Source: Mercenaria mercenaria
Taxonomy: Eukaryota > Mollusca > Bivalvia > Venerida > Veneridae
Assembly: GCF_021730395.1 (NCBI RefSeq)
Contig: NC_069363.1
Coordinates: 53,749,001 to 53,813,000, forward strand
Reading direction: 5' to 3'
DNA: 64,000 nucleotides
This document shows, piece by piece, positions 1 through 10,910 of this stretch. The notes beneath the pieces are model-generated. The model saw only the letters and a list, made by a program, of their open reading frames with translations, ran no database searches and had not been told where the DNA came from. A program made the position numbers and the translations under genes. Numbering within the stretch: position 1 is the stretch's first letter; each line of letters begins with the position of its first letter.

Positions 1-850
1 AACCCCTTGAAGGATTTGAAAGAAACTTGACACAAATGTTCACCACACCAAGACGACATGCAGAGCGCCTGTTTTGGATGTCTTGCTTCAAGGACAAGGT
101 CACACTTAGGAGTCAAATGTCATATCAATTTGTTTCGTGTCCGCTCTGTAACTCTTGAACCTCTTGAAGGATTTCAAAGAAACTTGACACAAATGTTCAC
201 CACACCAAGACGACGTGCAAAATGCTCCGGATGATTGCTTCAAGGTCAAGGTCACAGTGAGTGTTCAAAATTCATATCAGTTTGTTTCGTGTCGGCTCTG
301 TAACTCTTGAACTGCTGGATGGATTCAAAGAAACTTGGCAGAAATGTTCACCACACTGAGGCAACGTGCAGAGCGCATGTTCCGGATAACTCGCTTCAAG
401 GTCAAGGTCACACTTAAGGGTCAAAGGTCATATATTACTTTGCTTTGTGTATATTGCTCTGCTTTGCAGTGCTCTTGTTTTTATTTGGCAGATATCTTTT
501 TTGTTCACTTGCAGTAAATTTTTTTAATTACTTCCCTTTTATGTTACTATAAATAGCTTATTTTTAAACTTTTTTAGTATTGGCCGTAGGGAAAAACCGA
601 GACCACTTTTCTGTGGTACAACATGGATGGTACCTCCAATTTTTAAGTGTATTTTTACATACCTGTACCTGATAAGGATTTTTTTTGTGGACTTTGAACA
701 TTTTTTTTTGTGGACTTTTGTTTTTTAAGTTTTCCTTTTGTTTTTCCAGTCCTTTGGGATATAACAGTCAAGTTCTTTAAATTTTGCTCCCATCCTCTGA
801 TGTAACCCTTCGCGCGTATATTGCCCCGCTTGGCGGAGCTCTTGTTCGAT
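1..850 (+). repeat. Tandem repeat (about 155-bp monomer) with 3' flank, pearl-like
   Basis: Three diverged monomers start near 21, 178 and 329 at AGAAACTTG. Two of them carry CAAGGTCAAGGTCAC (about 240 and 397). The array stops near 430. Two related tail blocks follow, at 450-480 and 817-846, each with a small hairpin core (CTGCTTTGCAG and CCGCTTGGCGG) before CTCTTGTT. This layout of tandem core plus hairpin tail is like the bivalve pearl class; the family name is an inference. The left end is outside the window. Confidence 0.6.
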
Positions 851-1041
851 TTATGACAACCACACATTACATTATGATTTCTATTTCCTTTTATTTGAAG
901 ATGAACACATATGTAGCGGATCTAACACCGTGAAAACATCCAATATAAGGTCATGCATATAGTTTGTTTCTGACATTGCTACTCGATACTTATATTGCCA
1001 TTGCTGTGGAATCAATTTAAAATTAACACGTTTATTTTCAG

Positions 1042-1179
1042 GACATTGACACATTCTTGAAAGAAAACGAAGCGAGGGTTCGTGATGTTGAATTGCTTAC
1101 AGGACTTGGACTTTTATCAGCAGTACCGTTTGATGTTGCCGTCCGGTTGAGAACCTTGTTACCACTTAATTTTGGATAG
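1042..1179 (+). CDS. ENPP family phosphodiesterase, last coding exon (upstream paralog)
   Basis: This is the terminal coding exon of an ectonucleotide pyrophosphatase/phosphodiesterase gene whose body lies left of the window. A TTTTCAG acceptor ends at 1041. The exon then reads 45 codons and a TAG stop. The peptide contains ARVRDVELLTGL, which matches the very conserved C-terminal ENPP nuclease-like segment (ARVRDVE.LTGL in vertebrate ENPP1-3). It is followed by a hydrophobic stretch and a short tail ending LPLNFG. This segment is structural and packs against the catalytic domain; it holds no catalytic residue. Polyadenylation signals lie about 0.5 kb downstream. The plus orientation matches the ENPP gene at 55.9-64 kb, so the two are probably tandem paralogs. 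A leftover duplicated exon is possible but less likely, since splice site, frame and stop are all intact. Confidence 0.85.
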   Translation, partial: DIDTFLKENEARVRDVELLTGLGLLSAVPFDVAVRLRTLLPLNFG

Positions 1180-1654
1180 CTTTACTTACACTTCAAAGTG
1201 TATATGAGTGTAAAACGTGAATTTGTACGTTCAACATTTACTATTCATTTCAGATATGTACTCCAATATTTCTTGTGTTCTGCATGAATCGAGTTGTTTT
1301 ATCAGTATATGTAGAAAGACGTTTATATGATCAGTATCTGTGATGAATCTGCACTGAACATACCACATCAAATCAAAAAGAATCCATGTCATGATTTCTT
1401 CAATGATTTTCTTTCATTCAACAAATTGTAAATTAGAATATTCAGTGATGCCTTGTTCATTCTAGTAACTGTTTTCTACTCTAGTTTCAATTATCGCGTT
1501 TCTGTAATTTTGCTTGACACAAGCAATTCTCATTTATTATTGTATCAGATGACACCATCCCACTTCTATATCGATTCAGTTTCGTGTATTTCATTTGATA
1601 TTTTAATACATCAGATACCAGATATACTACATATCCATTGATATCTTTTGTTCA

Positions 1655-1681
1655 AATAAAACTGTGATTTATATGAATAAA
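1655..1681 (+). promoter_or_regulatory. Polyadenylation signals of the upstream ENPP gene
   Basis: Two AATAAA hexamers (1655-1660 and 1676-1681) lie about 480-500 bases after the ENPP stop codon, in AT-rich 3' UTR-like sequence. I see no better candidate between 1180 and 1650. Confidence 0.5.
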
Positions 1682-1689
1682 GTTCATAT

Positions 1690-4000
1690 CATTTGTATGC
1701 CTCCGCTGTCGAACACCTGGGAGAATATAGTGTTTGAACTGTCAGCGCGTCCATCAGTCTGTCCATTCGTCCGTCTGTCACACTTTTGTATGTAATCAAC
1801 TCCTCCAATTAAAATTGAACTTGGTAAATATCAGCATTAAGTTGTCATGCTTATATTATCGGGACTTTCAGTGTTCTGAATTTGTCCCGAATAAGCTTGA
1901 AAAGTACCAAAAGCCGTACATGTACTAACAGGGATAAACCTGAATGTTCATGTTCTGATATTGTCCTGCTATAAAAGAACCAGTGACGGAATAATTAGTA
2001 GATCTAGCGCTGAAAACGTTAGCATTTGTTGTGTCCGAAGCGTGAAATCATCCCGGATTACTGTTAAGTGAGAGTTCGTAATTTCATTATATTCTGTCGT
2101 AACCGGATGACTCTAGGTTGTTAACTGGCATAAGTGTGTGCGCCTATGCGTTCTCCTAGTTTCAACTTGTAAGGCCATCGTTGAAGTCTCCGCCCTACGG
2201 CTTCCGCCCTGGATTGTCTCCTCGGCATTTCCAGATATGTAAATAAATTGAATACACGCGAAGGTATAAAAACATGTAGATCTATACCACGTGCTCGGGT
2301 CTTAAACGGCCAAAAAGCAGGTAGACAAAGATCTGAAGTTTATATTGCTAAGTCTACTAGATCTATACAAATTATAAACATATTTTAAATATTTAGACTT
2401 TCTAATAAATCAAGAGTATAACATGCACAGCTCGTTTATAAACTCTATTTTAACAATATTAAAATAATAACTAAGAGAATTTTTTTCTGACCTGTATTCA
2501 TTGCTGGAATCTTCGAAAGAGAACGCTGTGACGAATGTGATGCATTACGTCAGCAGGGGATAATCATTACTTTAAGCTTTACTAGACAAGGCCGCTAGAG
2601 TTGTCTTCCCCTCTCGACAATGACATACATTTCAAGACAGACTTAAATATATGTGATTAAAATGAAATGAAACTTAGTATACGTCATCAAACATGGAGTT
2701 GACATGCACATATCGTCGTATTAGTTTTGGTACACTGCAACTGCCGTTTTTTATTGATTTTGAAATATTATAACTCATATCTAGATAGATCTACATCGAA
2801 ATATTTTGTACTCAACACGTCCTTCAGTTTTCGTCCAGCAGAATTGAACTTTGTTTACTTCACCAACATGAACTGGTCACGCATATTGTTTGGATTTTTA
2901 TATCCGTTTATGTTTTTAAACTATTTGTCCTTTTTCTGGACGTTGAGTTTCTACACCGGGACATTGTCTAATCATCAACAATTTCCATCAAATTGAAATG
3001 AACCTTGGTACACGTCATCAACATAAAGTGGACACGCACATGTATTTTCAGAAAAATAAGACACTTTTCATGATAAATTTCGCGTGTTCATGGCGAAAAC
3101 AAAAGCAGGGTCGTTTACTGCGCGACGCCGTCAACAACGCGATCCGAGAAAGAGTCAGTGGCTTCAATCTGGCGGCGTTTCACCAAAAATCTGTCTACAA
3201 CCCCTTTTCTTTTAATAGTTTGACAGCTTATTATTTGTAGTTTACGATGATATATGGGTTTTTCTAGAAAGTATAGTAAATAGATCTCAACTGTGGCGAA
3301 TTTACACTAGAACCCTTTGGGAAATGTTTTACTGGTATAAAACATTTACATTTCATGAGGAATTCAGCACGATTTTATGTGTCGCGACACTAAATGTGTA
3401 GAGAAAGTAACTAATAATTTGAGGGTTGTGCACCTCGGAGAGGGTCTCAGGAGTCAGGTTGATAGGGGTACGGGGCATGCTATTAAATCATATGAAAGGA
3501 AACGTCTGTAAACAAAGATAATCTTACGTTATCAGTTGTAAACCATATTTCATCATTATCAATGCACGTGCACTTGGGATCATCACAGGTTGCACAGTTC
3601 AATTTACGTGATCAGATTTCTACTTCACAAACATAACAGAAACTGATTTCATTTGAAAAAAATATCTGACTGATGATTCTAGGAAACTCCTCAAATATAG
3701 TTAACTGATCTACCAAGACTTAGGTAAGTTGAGGGAGTTAGTTTGTTTTCCATTTGTTTTAAAATGTTATGGTCAGGTGCTATTTTTTATTTCACTAACT
3801 GCGTCTCCATTTTTTGTCTGATCTTTTTTCTTTTCTCTATTTGACATCTGTTGTACTTTTTCACTAAACCTTTTTTCGACTGTAGCGTTTGCATTCTTCT
3901 TTCTTGATTACAGGCTTCATTTTCTAACTGGTAATTACACTGTCGCTCACGACATAAGGCAGTCCTCTCCTCACGTTCAAACTAGAAAATGCTTTTGTAA
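1690..4000. other. Intergenic, no gene seen
   Basis: Only short frames without family likeness are present. A degenerate GTCC-rich block lies at 1740-1780, like the microsatellite part of the pearl-like elements. A 50-bp motif near 2664-2720 (GAAATGAAACTTAGTATACG) recurs in diverged form at 2994-3050. Confidence 0.5.
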
Positions 4001-4007
4001 AAAGGCG

Positions 4008-5411
4008 CATGTCTCCCCCAATGCAAAGTCCTATAGGCAAGAAGTCAATAGGGGTCAGGAGCAAAAGTCAAAGAGACACTGATGGTTGGCTGCAATAGGG
4101 ATCATCTACTTGGCATGTCCAGACATCCCGCTAAATTTCAACACTCGTGGCCTAGTGGTTCTCAAGTCACTGTTCAGGCTCCTGTGACCCTGACCTTTGA
4201 TCAAGTGACCTCAAAATAAATAGGGGTCATGTACTCTGCATGTCCAATCATCCTATTAAGTTTCAACATTGTAGGTCAAGTGGTTCTCAAGTTATTTCCA
4301 AAAAATGATTTTACATGAACAGGCCACTGTGACCTTGACCTTTAATAGCCTGACCCCAAAATCAATAGGGGTCATCTACTCTGCATGTTCAATCATCCTA
4401 TGAAGTTTCAACATTCTGGGTCAAGTGGTTCTCAAGTTATTGATCGGACCTGGTTATCAATGTTCAGGCCCCTGTGACCTTGACCTTTAACAGAGTGACC
4501 CCAAAAACAATAAGGGTCATTTACTCTGCATGAACAATCATCCTATGAAGTTTCAACATTCTGGGTCGAGAGGTTCTCAAGTTATTGATTGGAAATGGTT
4601 TTCCATGTTCAGGCCCCTGTGGCCTTGACCTTTAACAGAGTGACCCTAAAATCGTTAGGGTTCATCTACTCTGCATGACCAATCATCCTACGAAGTTTTA
4701 TCATTCTGGGTCAAGTGGTTCTCAAGTTACTGACCGGAAATGGTTTTCAATGTGCGGGCCCCTGTGACCTTGACCTTTCACAGAGTGACCCCAAAATCGT
4801 TAGGGGTCATCTACTCTTTATAACCAATCATCCTATTATGTTTCAACATTCTGGGTCAACTTGTTCTCTAGTTATTGATCGGAAATGGTTTTCAATGTTC
4901 AGGCCCCTGTGACCTTGACCTTTGACGGAGTGACCCCAAAATCAATAGAGGTCATCTACTCTTCATGACCAATCATCCTATGAAGTTTCAACATTCTGGG
5001 TCAAGTGGTTCTCTAGTTATTGATCGGAAATGGTTTTCAATGTTCAGGCCCCTGTGACCTTGACCTTTGACGGAGTGACCCCAAAATCAATAGGGGTCAT
5101 CTACTCTTCATGATCAATCATTCTATTAAGTTTCAACATTCTGGATCAAGTGGTTCTCTAGTTATTGATCGGAAATGGTTTTCAATGTTCAGGCCCCTGT
5201 GACCTTGACCTTTGATGGAGTGACCCCAAAAACAATAGGGGTCGTCTACTCTAGCAGCCCTACAAACCTATGAAGTTTGAAGGTTCTAGGTCAAATGGTT
5301 CTCCAGTTATTGCTCGGAAATGAAGTGTGACGTACGGACGGATGGACGGACGGACAGACGGACGGACGGACAGGGCAAAAACAATATGTCTCCTAGGGGA
5401 GACATAATTAC
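4008..5411 (+). mobile_element. Pearl-like tandem-repeat element with inverted termini
   Basis: The element opens with ATGTCTCCCC near 4009 and closes with GGGGAGACAT near 5398, so its ends are short inverted repeats. Between them lie about eight monomers of about 145 bp; the motif TGTGACCTTGACCTTT recurs near 4328, 4473, 4617, 4763, 4909, 5053 and 5199. A GGAC/GGAT microsatellite (about 5335-5375) follows. Then comes a small hairpin, TCTCCTAGGGGAGA. This order of tandem core, ACGG-type microsatellite and terminal hairpin is recalled from the pearl class of bivalves, thought to be non-autonomous Helentron relatives. No coding capacity is seen. Confidence 0.65.
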
Positions 5412-5819
5412 TTCATCAAAAGAAATCTGGTATTTGCAGTCTTCCATGCTTTCAAAATGATCTCTGAATTCGTACTGGGCAACTCTCTTTATCTAAAAAA
5501 TCTAAAAAAAAAATTATCTACGTAGAAAATCATATTCTGTATGTAACTGATCAATATTTGAAACAAAAATCAAATAAAGTATTTTGAAATTCTGACGACA
5601 GACTTTGCCCAAAAAGTATGGAATTACCTATCTATCCATTACTGTGTGTATTTACAGATGATGTTACTGGCTTTTTACTGGTGTGCTAATTACTTCAAGG
5701 ATTTCTCTTTTTACTTACACTTTATCCCTTAAGTGATATTATCCTGCAAGAAACCAAGCTGTTTCTGTTTTGACTGCCTAACGAAACAAAGACGATATTG
5801 AATCTAACTCATTAAGTTA

Positions 5820-6197
5820 TATAAACATAGGACCTGCGTCATGACAAGAATTTACAAATTTCGGTGATAAATATCCATTTGGCAGTATCGAGTTGCAAAC
5901 TTCGATTACATGTACAGAACTTCGATATTTCTAAAGAATGTACATCGAAACATGCATGCATCATTACATTAATGCATGAAGCTAATCTAAGAAGATAATA
6001 TTTGCCCGATATTTGACCTCAATCCACTTTTCTCAGAAAATATAAACATCTATTTTCGAGAATTTTGCTAATGCAGTTCTGATAAGAATCTCCCTAATAC
6101 TTTTTCAAGAGAAAATGTAAACAATCTGCCTGGTGTATATCCTGTTTACTTGCAAGAACTTCACAGTTTTACAACTTGATATGTTGATGCTAGCAAG
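5820..6197 (+). promoter_or_regulatory. Conserved 5' flank of coiled-coil gene copy 1
   Basis: This block is shared with the region just upstream of copy 2 (about 15270-15573). It includes AATCCACTTTTCTCAG and CGAGAATTTTGCTAATGCA in both. Conservation next to the start of both genes suggests promoter or 5' UTR. It may also be simply the edge of the segmental duplication. No TATA box could be assigned with confidence. Confidence 0.4.
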
Positions 6198-6232
6198 ATG
6201 TGTAAAATATTCTATATTTTGGTTGTACTATA

Positions 6233-7915
6233 TTGTCATTTCCGCACTTTTACGCTACGTTAAAATCATCGTCAGAAAAAGAATCTATTCATGAACTTAT
6301 TTTTGATGAAATAGGTGCTATTAAACGGAAAGTATGGGTAGATATGTCGGCTCAAATTCGAGATCTGGCTGAAAAAATTGATGGATTGATATCAGAGGGG
6401 AAGACATGTGAGTGCAAATCGTTTGGGAACAACAATGTCTCGGATCAAGACAACCTTGTGACACATCAAGAGTATGTTAGGCTATTGAAAGGGTTCAATG
6501 AAGAAAAGTGTATTACTAAGGCTATGGAACATAGACTTCAAGACGCTTTTTTGAAAATTTCAAAACTAGAAAATGAACTCGGTATTTATAAGCAGGAAAA
6601 TTACAATCTAAAGTTAGAGTTTGATACGTCTTCAAAGGATCTCAGAAAAACAGCAGACGGTTTGGATAATGCTCATTCCTCTATCATTGGCTTACAGTCT
6701 GCAGACGACGATCTTAGAAAGGATATAGACTCGGTTAATAGTACATGTTTTGATTACCATAACTTTAACACCGGTTTCCTTGGACCTTCATTTGTAAGTG
6801 AATGGATGTTTATGCGGGCTCACGACCAGGAAAATGTTCAACGCGTTGTGCAACATGGATTAAGGGTATTGCCGTTCAAAGTAGAAGTTCAAATTCGACC
6901 AACAACAGGACCTAATGCAGGTTGGATATTTCACGGAGATCCAGCCTTCCAAAGTGATGATGACAACGGGGAAGTATACGGGGGCATTGTTTATTTGTAT
7001 AACGAAACACATGTCATTCTTGTTGCACCAACTAAAAGTAACAATCAAGATGCAGGTGTTGTTGTAAACACCGGCAGCGCCGATTTCCGACGTATTGGAA
7101 ATAATCACCAAACTGCCACTGAAGCCTACGTGCGCGTTAAAGTTTGGGCTCCCTCTGATTTTCCAAAGCCAGATTTTAAAACAGATTGGTTACCGCTAGA
7201 TGTAACAAACAGTTCTTTATCATACTATGAACTGAAACACGGGTTATCTGGATACCCTCGGTTTATCAATGTACAAATTCGTTTTCATGCTGCAGATTAT
7301 AGCGTGGTTTCTGAAGGTCTTGGCGCCACCATGATGCACCGGAAGTATTCAAACGCAGGGGGTGTTGTTTATGCCTTTAGTGACAAGAATGTTCGTCTTT
7401 GGGCGGGATATTTGGAGTCAACATCAGATAATGGACATTACAGGCTAATAGGGTATAGCGATGGCTGGGGTTCTGATCCGATAAAAGGTGTTAACATACT
7501 CAAAGGCGAATTCAGAATCCTTTCATGGGATCGTAGCGTACCAATGCACTATGATTTTGACACTGAGGTAAAAACCGAACGGAATACATATTTCTCGGAA
7601 TGGCCTGCCTATGAACACATTTCTTTTGATAGTGACTTACTGTCATTCTATGTCGAGGCAGTTGATGGAGTTAACAAGGGATACCGTTTTAGAGGCTACG
7701 GTAATTCCCAGTCCATTGATTCACCTTTCGGCGGAGCTGTGTATGCGTTTAATTCTGGAGGTGATTTCAGAATCTGGCGTCCAAATGCCACCACTGATGG
7801 GTACCTAATACATGTTCATTCACCATATGGAAACGGGAAACATGTTCAAGCTTCAACAAACGGACAGTACGTGAGCACATTGATCAAGAAGTCGGGACCA
7901 GTGTCTAGACCTTAA
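6233..7915 (+). CDS. Secreted coiled-coil/triple-repeat protein, copy 1 (signal peptide out of frame)
   Basis: Open frame of about 560 codons without introns, ending SRP-stop, closely similar to the intact paralog at 15574-17292. A coiled coil is followed by a CEC pair and three repeats of about 110 residues, with YGGIVYLY, GGVVYAF and FGGAVYAF as repeat landmarks. Copy 2 starts at an ATG opening a hydrophobic signal peptide. The matching ATG here (6198) starts MCKIFYILVVLYC, but one fewer T in a T-run near 6240 moves it out of frame with the body, and it stops after about 21 codons. The first in-frame ATG of the body is near 6343, inside the coil. So the copy is a young pseudogene, uses another start or upstream exon, or carries a sequencing error. 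Residue 363 of copy 2 is Cys but Phe here. The domain family is not recognised. Confidence 0.8.
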   Translation: MSFPHFYATLKSSSEKESIHELIFDEIGAIKRKVWVDMSAQIRDLAEKIDGLISEGKTCECKSFGNNNVSDQDNLVTHQEYVRLLKGFNEEKCITKAMEHRLQDAFLKISKLENELGIYKQENYNLKLEFDTSSKDLRKTADGLDNAHSSIIGLQSADDDLRKDIDSVNSTCFDYHNFNTGFLGPSFVSEWMFMRAHDQENVQRVVQHGLRVLPFKVEVQIRPTTGPNAGWIFHGDPAFQSDDDNGEVYGGIVYLYNETHVILVAPTKSNNQDAGVVVNTGSADFRRIGNNHQTATEAYVRVKVWAPSDFPKPDFKTDWLPLDVTNSSLSYYELKHGLSGYPRFINVQIRFHAADYSVVSEGLGATMMHRKYSNAGGVVYAFSDKNVRLWAGYLESTSDNGHYRLIGYSDGWGSDPIKGVNILKGEFRILSWDRSVPMHYDFDTEVKTERNTYFSEWPAYEHISFDSDLLSFYVEAVDGVNKGYRFRGYGNSQSIDSPFGGAVYAFNSGGDFRIWRPNATTDGYLIHVHSPYGNGKHVQASTNGQYVSTLIKKSGPVSRP

Positions 7916-8240
7916 AAAGAATGTATTTAATAATGTTAAACATGTTCTATACAGCGAACGTTCATTATCTTTTCAATGAATTAAGCCAGAAGAACGATTT
8001 GCATTGATCAATTTTGGCTTGTGTTCAAGATAGTTAATGATGCGACAAAATACTGTAAGATAGTTAATGATGTGACAAAATACTGTCTGCCTCTTTTCAC
8101 AGTTCATATGAGAAAAGTGCTTTTGTAATACCCAAGAAAAGTATATAGAGAACTGATTATTTTCCTACGCATTAACTCTTCATCGTGCTTAATTTAAACA
8201 CGCCTTTGGTTTATATGTTACTTTTTTTTGTTTCATTATC

Positions 8241-8725
8241 TGTTATCATGTCAAAGTACATAGTGATGTTGTCAACACAGCGTGTTATTAAAAGCTAGAA
8301 AGATCCAATGATACTTTCAGATTATAACGTAACATTTTGACAAAACAGTATTTTATTTTGTCAAAATGTTACGTTATAATCTGAAAGTATCATTGGATTT
8401 TTCTAGCTTTTAATAACACGCTGTGTTGGCAACATCACTAGGAACTTTGACATAATAGCATAGCTTTTTTGACATTATAAGACACTATTTGGACAAATTA
8501 TCAGCACACTTTGACATGATTACATAGTTTTTAAACGTGATAAAACACTGTTTTCAAAAGATAACACCTAACCCTGAGAAGATAATATGACTATTTAACA
8601 TAAGAAGACACTGTTTTGACAAATTAACACCACACTTTGACATGATAACATACATAATGTGTAGTTTCTTTACATAATTAAACATTGTATAGGTAAGTTT
8701 ACACCATATTCCGACAAAAATGTAT
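8241..8725. mobile_element. Foldback-like element, copy 1
   Basis: A near-perfect palindrome (8241-8458, arms about 105 bp, centre near 8350 around TTTTATTTTGTC) contains AACACAGCGTGTTATTAAAA and its reverse complement. Rightward it runs into three to four degenerate subrepeats of about 64 bp built on CACTTTGACATGAT-AACATAG and GACACT.TTT.GACAA. Related copies near 17965, 23350 and 26010 carry the matching subrepeats in opposite orientation on the left. The whole design is therefore inverted arms built of short tandem subrepeats around a unique palindrome, as in Drosophila Foldback elements. There is no coding sequence. Confidence 0.65.
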
Positions 8726-9560
8726 GAAATGACCGGGCATAAGACAGCTGCGGCGTTCCATATAAACTTGTGTTTTTATGCCTTCGTTTAAACGCACTGA
8801 TTCCGTGTCCACCGAATGGTCGGGCACCGTTGCAGAAAATTTGTTTATTTTTTACAAACATGACATACTTTGAAAAATTTGTACTCTTGATAATCTTTAT
8901 ATTTAATTTAAATAGAGATCTAAAAATCATATATTTCTACAGAATAAAAGATAAATATTTCAGTAAATGCTTCCCGTTTTATATTTAACGCCAACTTTCC
9001 AAAACTAAAGGTCGTTTTGGATGGCGTCATAAACGTCACCGGCAATTTGGTATTCATAATACAGCCGCGAAAGGGTTAAGGACACTCAGAAAGATCTGTT
9101 TGCATGGAGGAAGTTGTTCTTTCTTGCTCTTGCTGTCAAATATGTCATACCTGTTCGACATAGTCCAATTTATTGACTATTGATAATTGGTTCTCTCCCC
9201 CTCCCCTACCCACACCCATCTCCAAACACACACACACTTTAACTTAGTTTCCCACCCCACCCCCTTAGTGTTTGTGCAACAAAAAGGGAGAAAAAAACTA
9301 AGCAGTTGATTTTTTTTCTTCCCTGGTTGTTTTTTTTCTAGTCCCAATCTGTGACTCCGGTGATAATGACGTCATGAGTTGGACTAGTTTCCCTGTTTCT
9401 TTTATCACTCCAAGCTTCTGTGCACAAACAGAGGAAAATAGTAAAGCAGTTGAGTTTATTCTACCCCCTGGTTAGTTTTCCGTTTAGTTTATTGTACACA
9501 ATAAATGAGAAAAAAATAAGTGACACCTCTCGTTTAGTTTATTCCTTCTCAGTTTTTGTG
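8726..9560. repeat. Duplicated non-coding block, unit 1
   Basis: This block includes CATGGAGGAAGTTGTTCTTT (from 9103) and a pyrimidine-rich tract (9190-9270) with a CA run. It is repeated at about 18310-18970, and in shortened form at 23990-24330 and 26350-26760. No gene is seen; the short frames here are not conserved between copies. Confidence 0.6.
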
Positions 9561-10910
9561 ATCGAACTTCGTCCGTCGTCCGTCCGTCCATCCCTCCGTT
9601 CACAATTTCTTGTGAACACGATAGAGATCACATTTTTCAATCGATTTTAATCAAATTTGCACACAACTTGTATTGGCATAATATCTTGGTTCCTTTTGAA
9701 AACTGGCTAGATCCCTTCCTGGGTGCCAGTGTTATGGCCCTTAAAGGGCCAAAACTTGCTATTTTGGCTTGTGAACACGATAGAGAAAAACAATAACAAG
9801 TGCCATCCCCCGTTTAGTTTATTCCTTCTCAGTTTTTCTGATCGCCCTTCGTCCGTCTTCCGTCCGTCGTCCGTCCGTCCCTCCGTTCACAATTTATTGT
9901 TAACACGATAGAGACAACATTTTGCAATCAATTAATTTTAATCAAACTTATACATAACTTACATTGGCATAATATCTCGGTTACTTTTGAAAACTGGCTA
10001 ATCCCATCATGGGTTCCAGGGTTATGCCCTCTTAAAGGGCAAAATTTGCTATTTTGGCTTTTGCAGCCATATAGAGACTTCAATTATGGTTTGATTTGAT
10101 ATAAGCTTGCAAAAATATCTTTAACAACAATAGATCTTGGATTCTATGATGGATCCGTCAGATCCAATCTTAGGTTCCGGAGTTACGGCCCCTGATTGAC
10201 CCCTGAAAGAGCAAAAATTGGTTAATTTGAACGTTGTGAACATGATAGAAGTGACATTTTACATTTGATTTTAACTACACTTACACACAACTTAAGTCAC
10301 AATAAAATCTCGGTTCCTTTCGAAAACTGGCTAGATTTCATCATAGGCTCTAGAGGTACTGACCCTGAATGGGGCAACAATTTCTATTATGTTTTAATTT
10401 GATACAAACTTATATAGAATGTTTTTTTGATGATTTTAAAGCCAAGTTCGAAACTGGGTCTCGAGTAGTTTCAAAAACTAGGTCACCAGGTCAAATCAAA
10501 GGAAAAGCTTGTCAACACCCTACAGGCCACATTTTATACCTATCTTCATGAAACTTGGTCAGAAAGTTTATCTTGATGATTCATATACCAAGTTTACAAC
10601 TGGATCATATGGGGGTCAAAAACTAGGTCACCCGGTCAAATCAAAGTAAAAGCTTGTTAACACTGTAAAGGCCACATTTATAACCATATCTTCATGACAC
10701 TTGGTCAGAATATTTATCTTGATGATTCCTAGGTCAAGTTCGAAACTGGGTCATGTGTGATCAAAAACTAGATCTCCCGCTCAAATCAGAGGAAAAGCTT
10801 GTTAACACTCTAGAGGCATATTTATGACCATGTCTTCATGAAACTTGGTCAGAATGTTTATCTTCATGATTCCTAGGCCAAATTTAACAGGCGAGCGATA
10901 TAGGGTCATT
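9560..10910 (-). mobile_element. Pearl-like tandem-repeat element, unit 1
   Basis: GTCC microsatellite blocks at about 9570-9600 and 9850-9890 mark what would be the 3' side on the minus strand. They are followed by two monomer kinds: one with AACACGATAGAG and TTAAAGGGC, and from 10420 a monomer of about 140 bp with CTTCATGAAACTTGGTCAG (near 10550, 10690 and 10840). It has the same design as 4008-5411 but a different sequence. It is duplicated at 18970-20390. Confidence 0.55.

Noticed and set aside
7611-7808. Frames overlapping the triple-repeat genes (7611-7808, 24982-25179, 6860-7111 minus)
   Set aside because: Shadows of the real coding frame.
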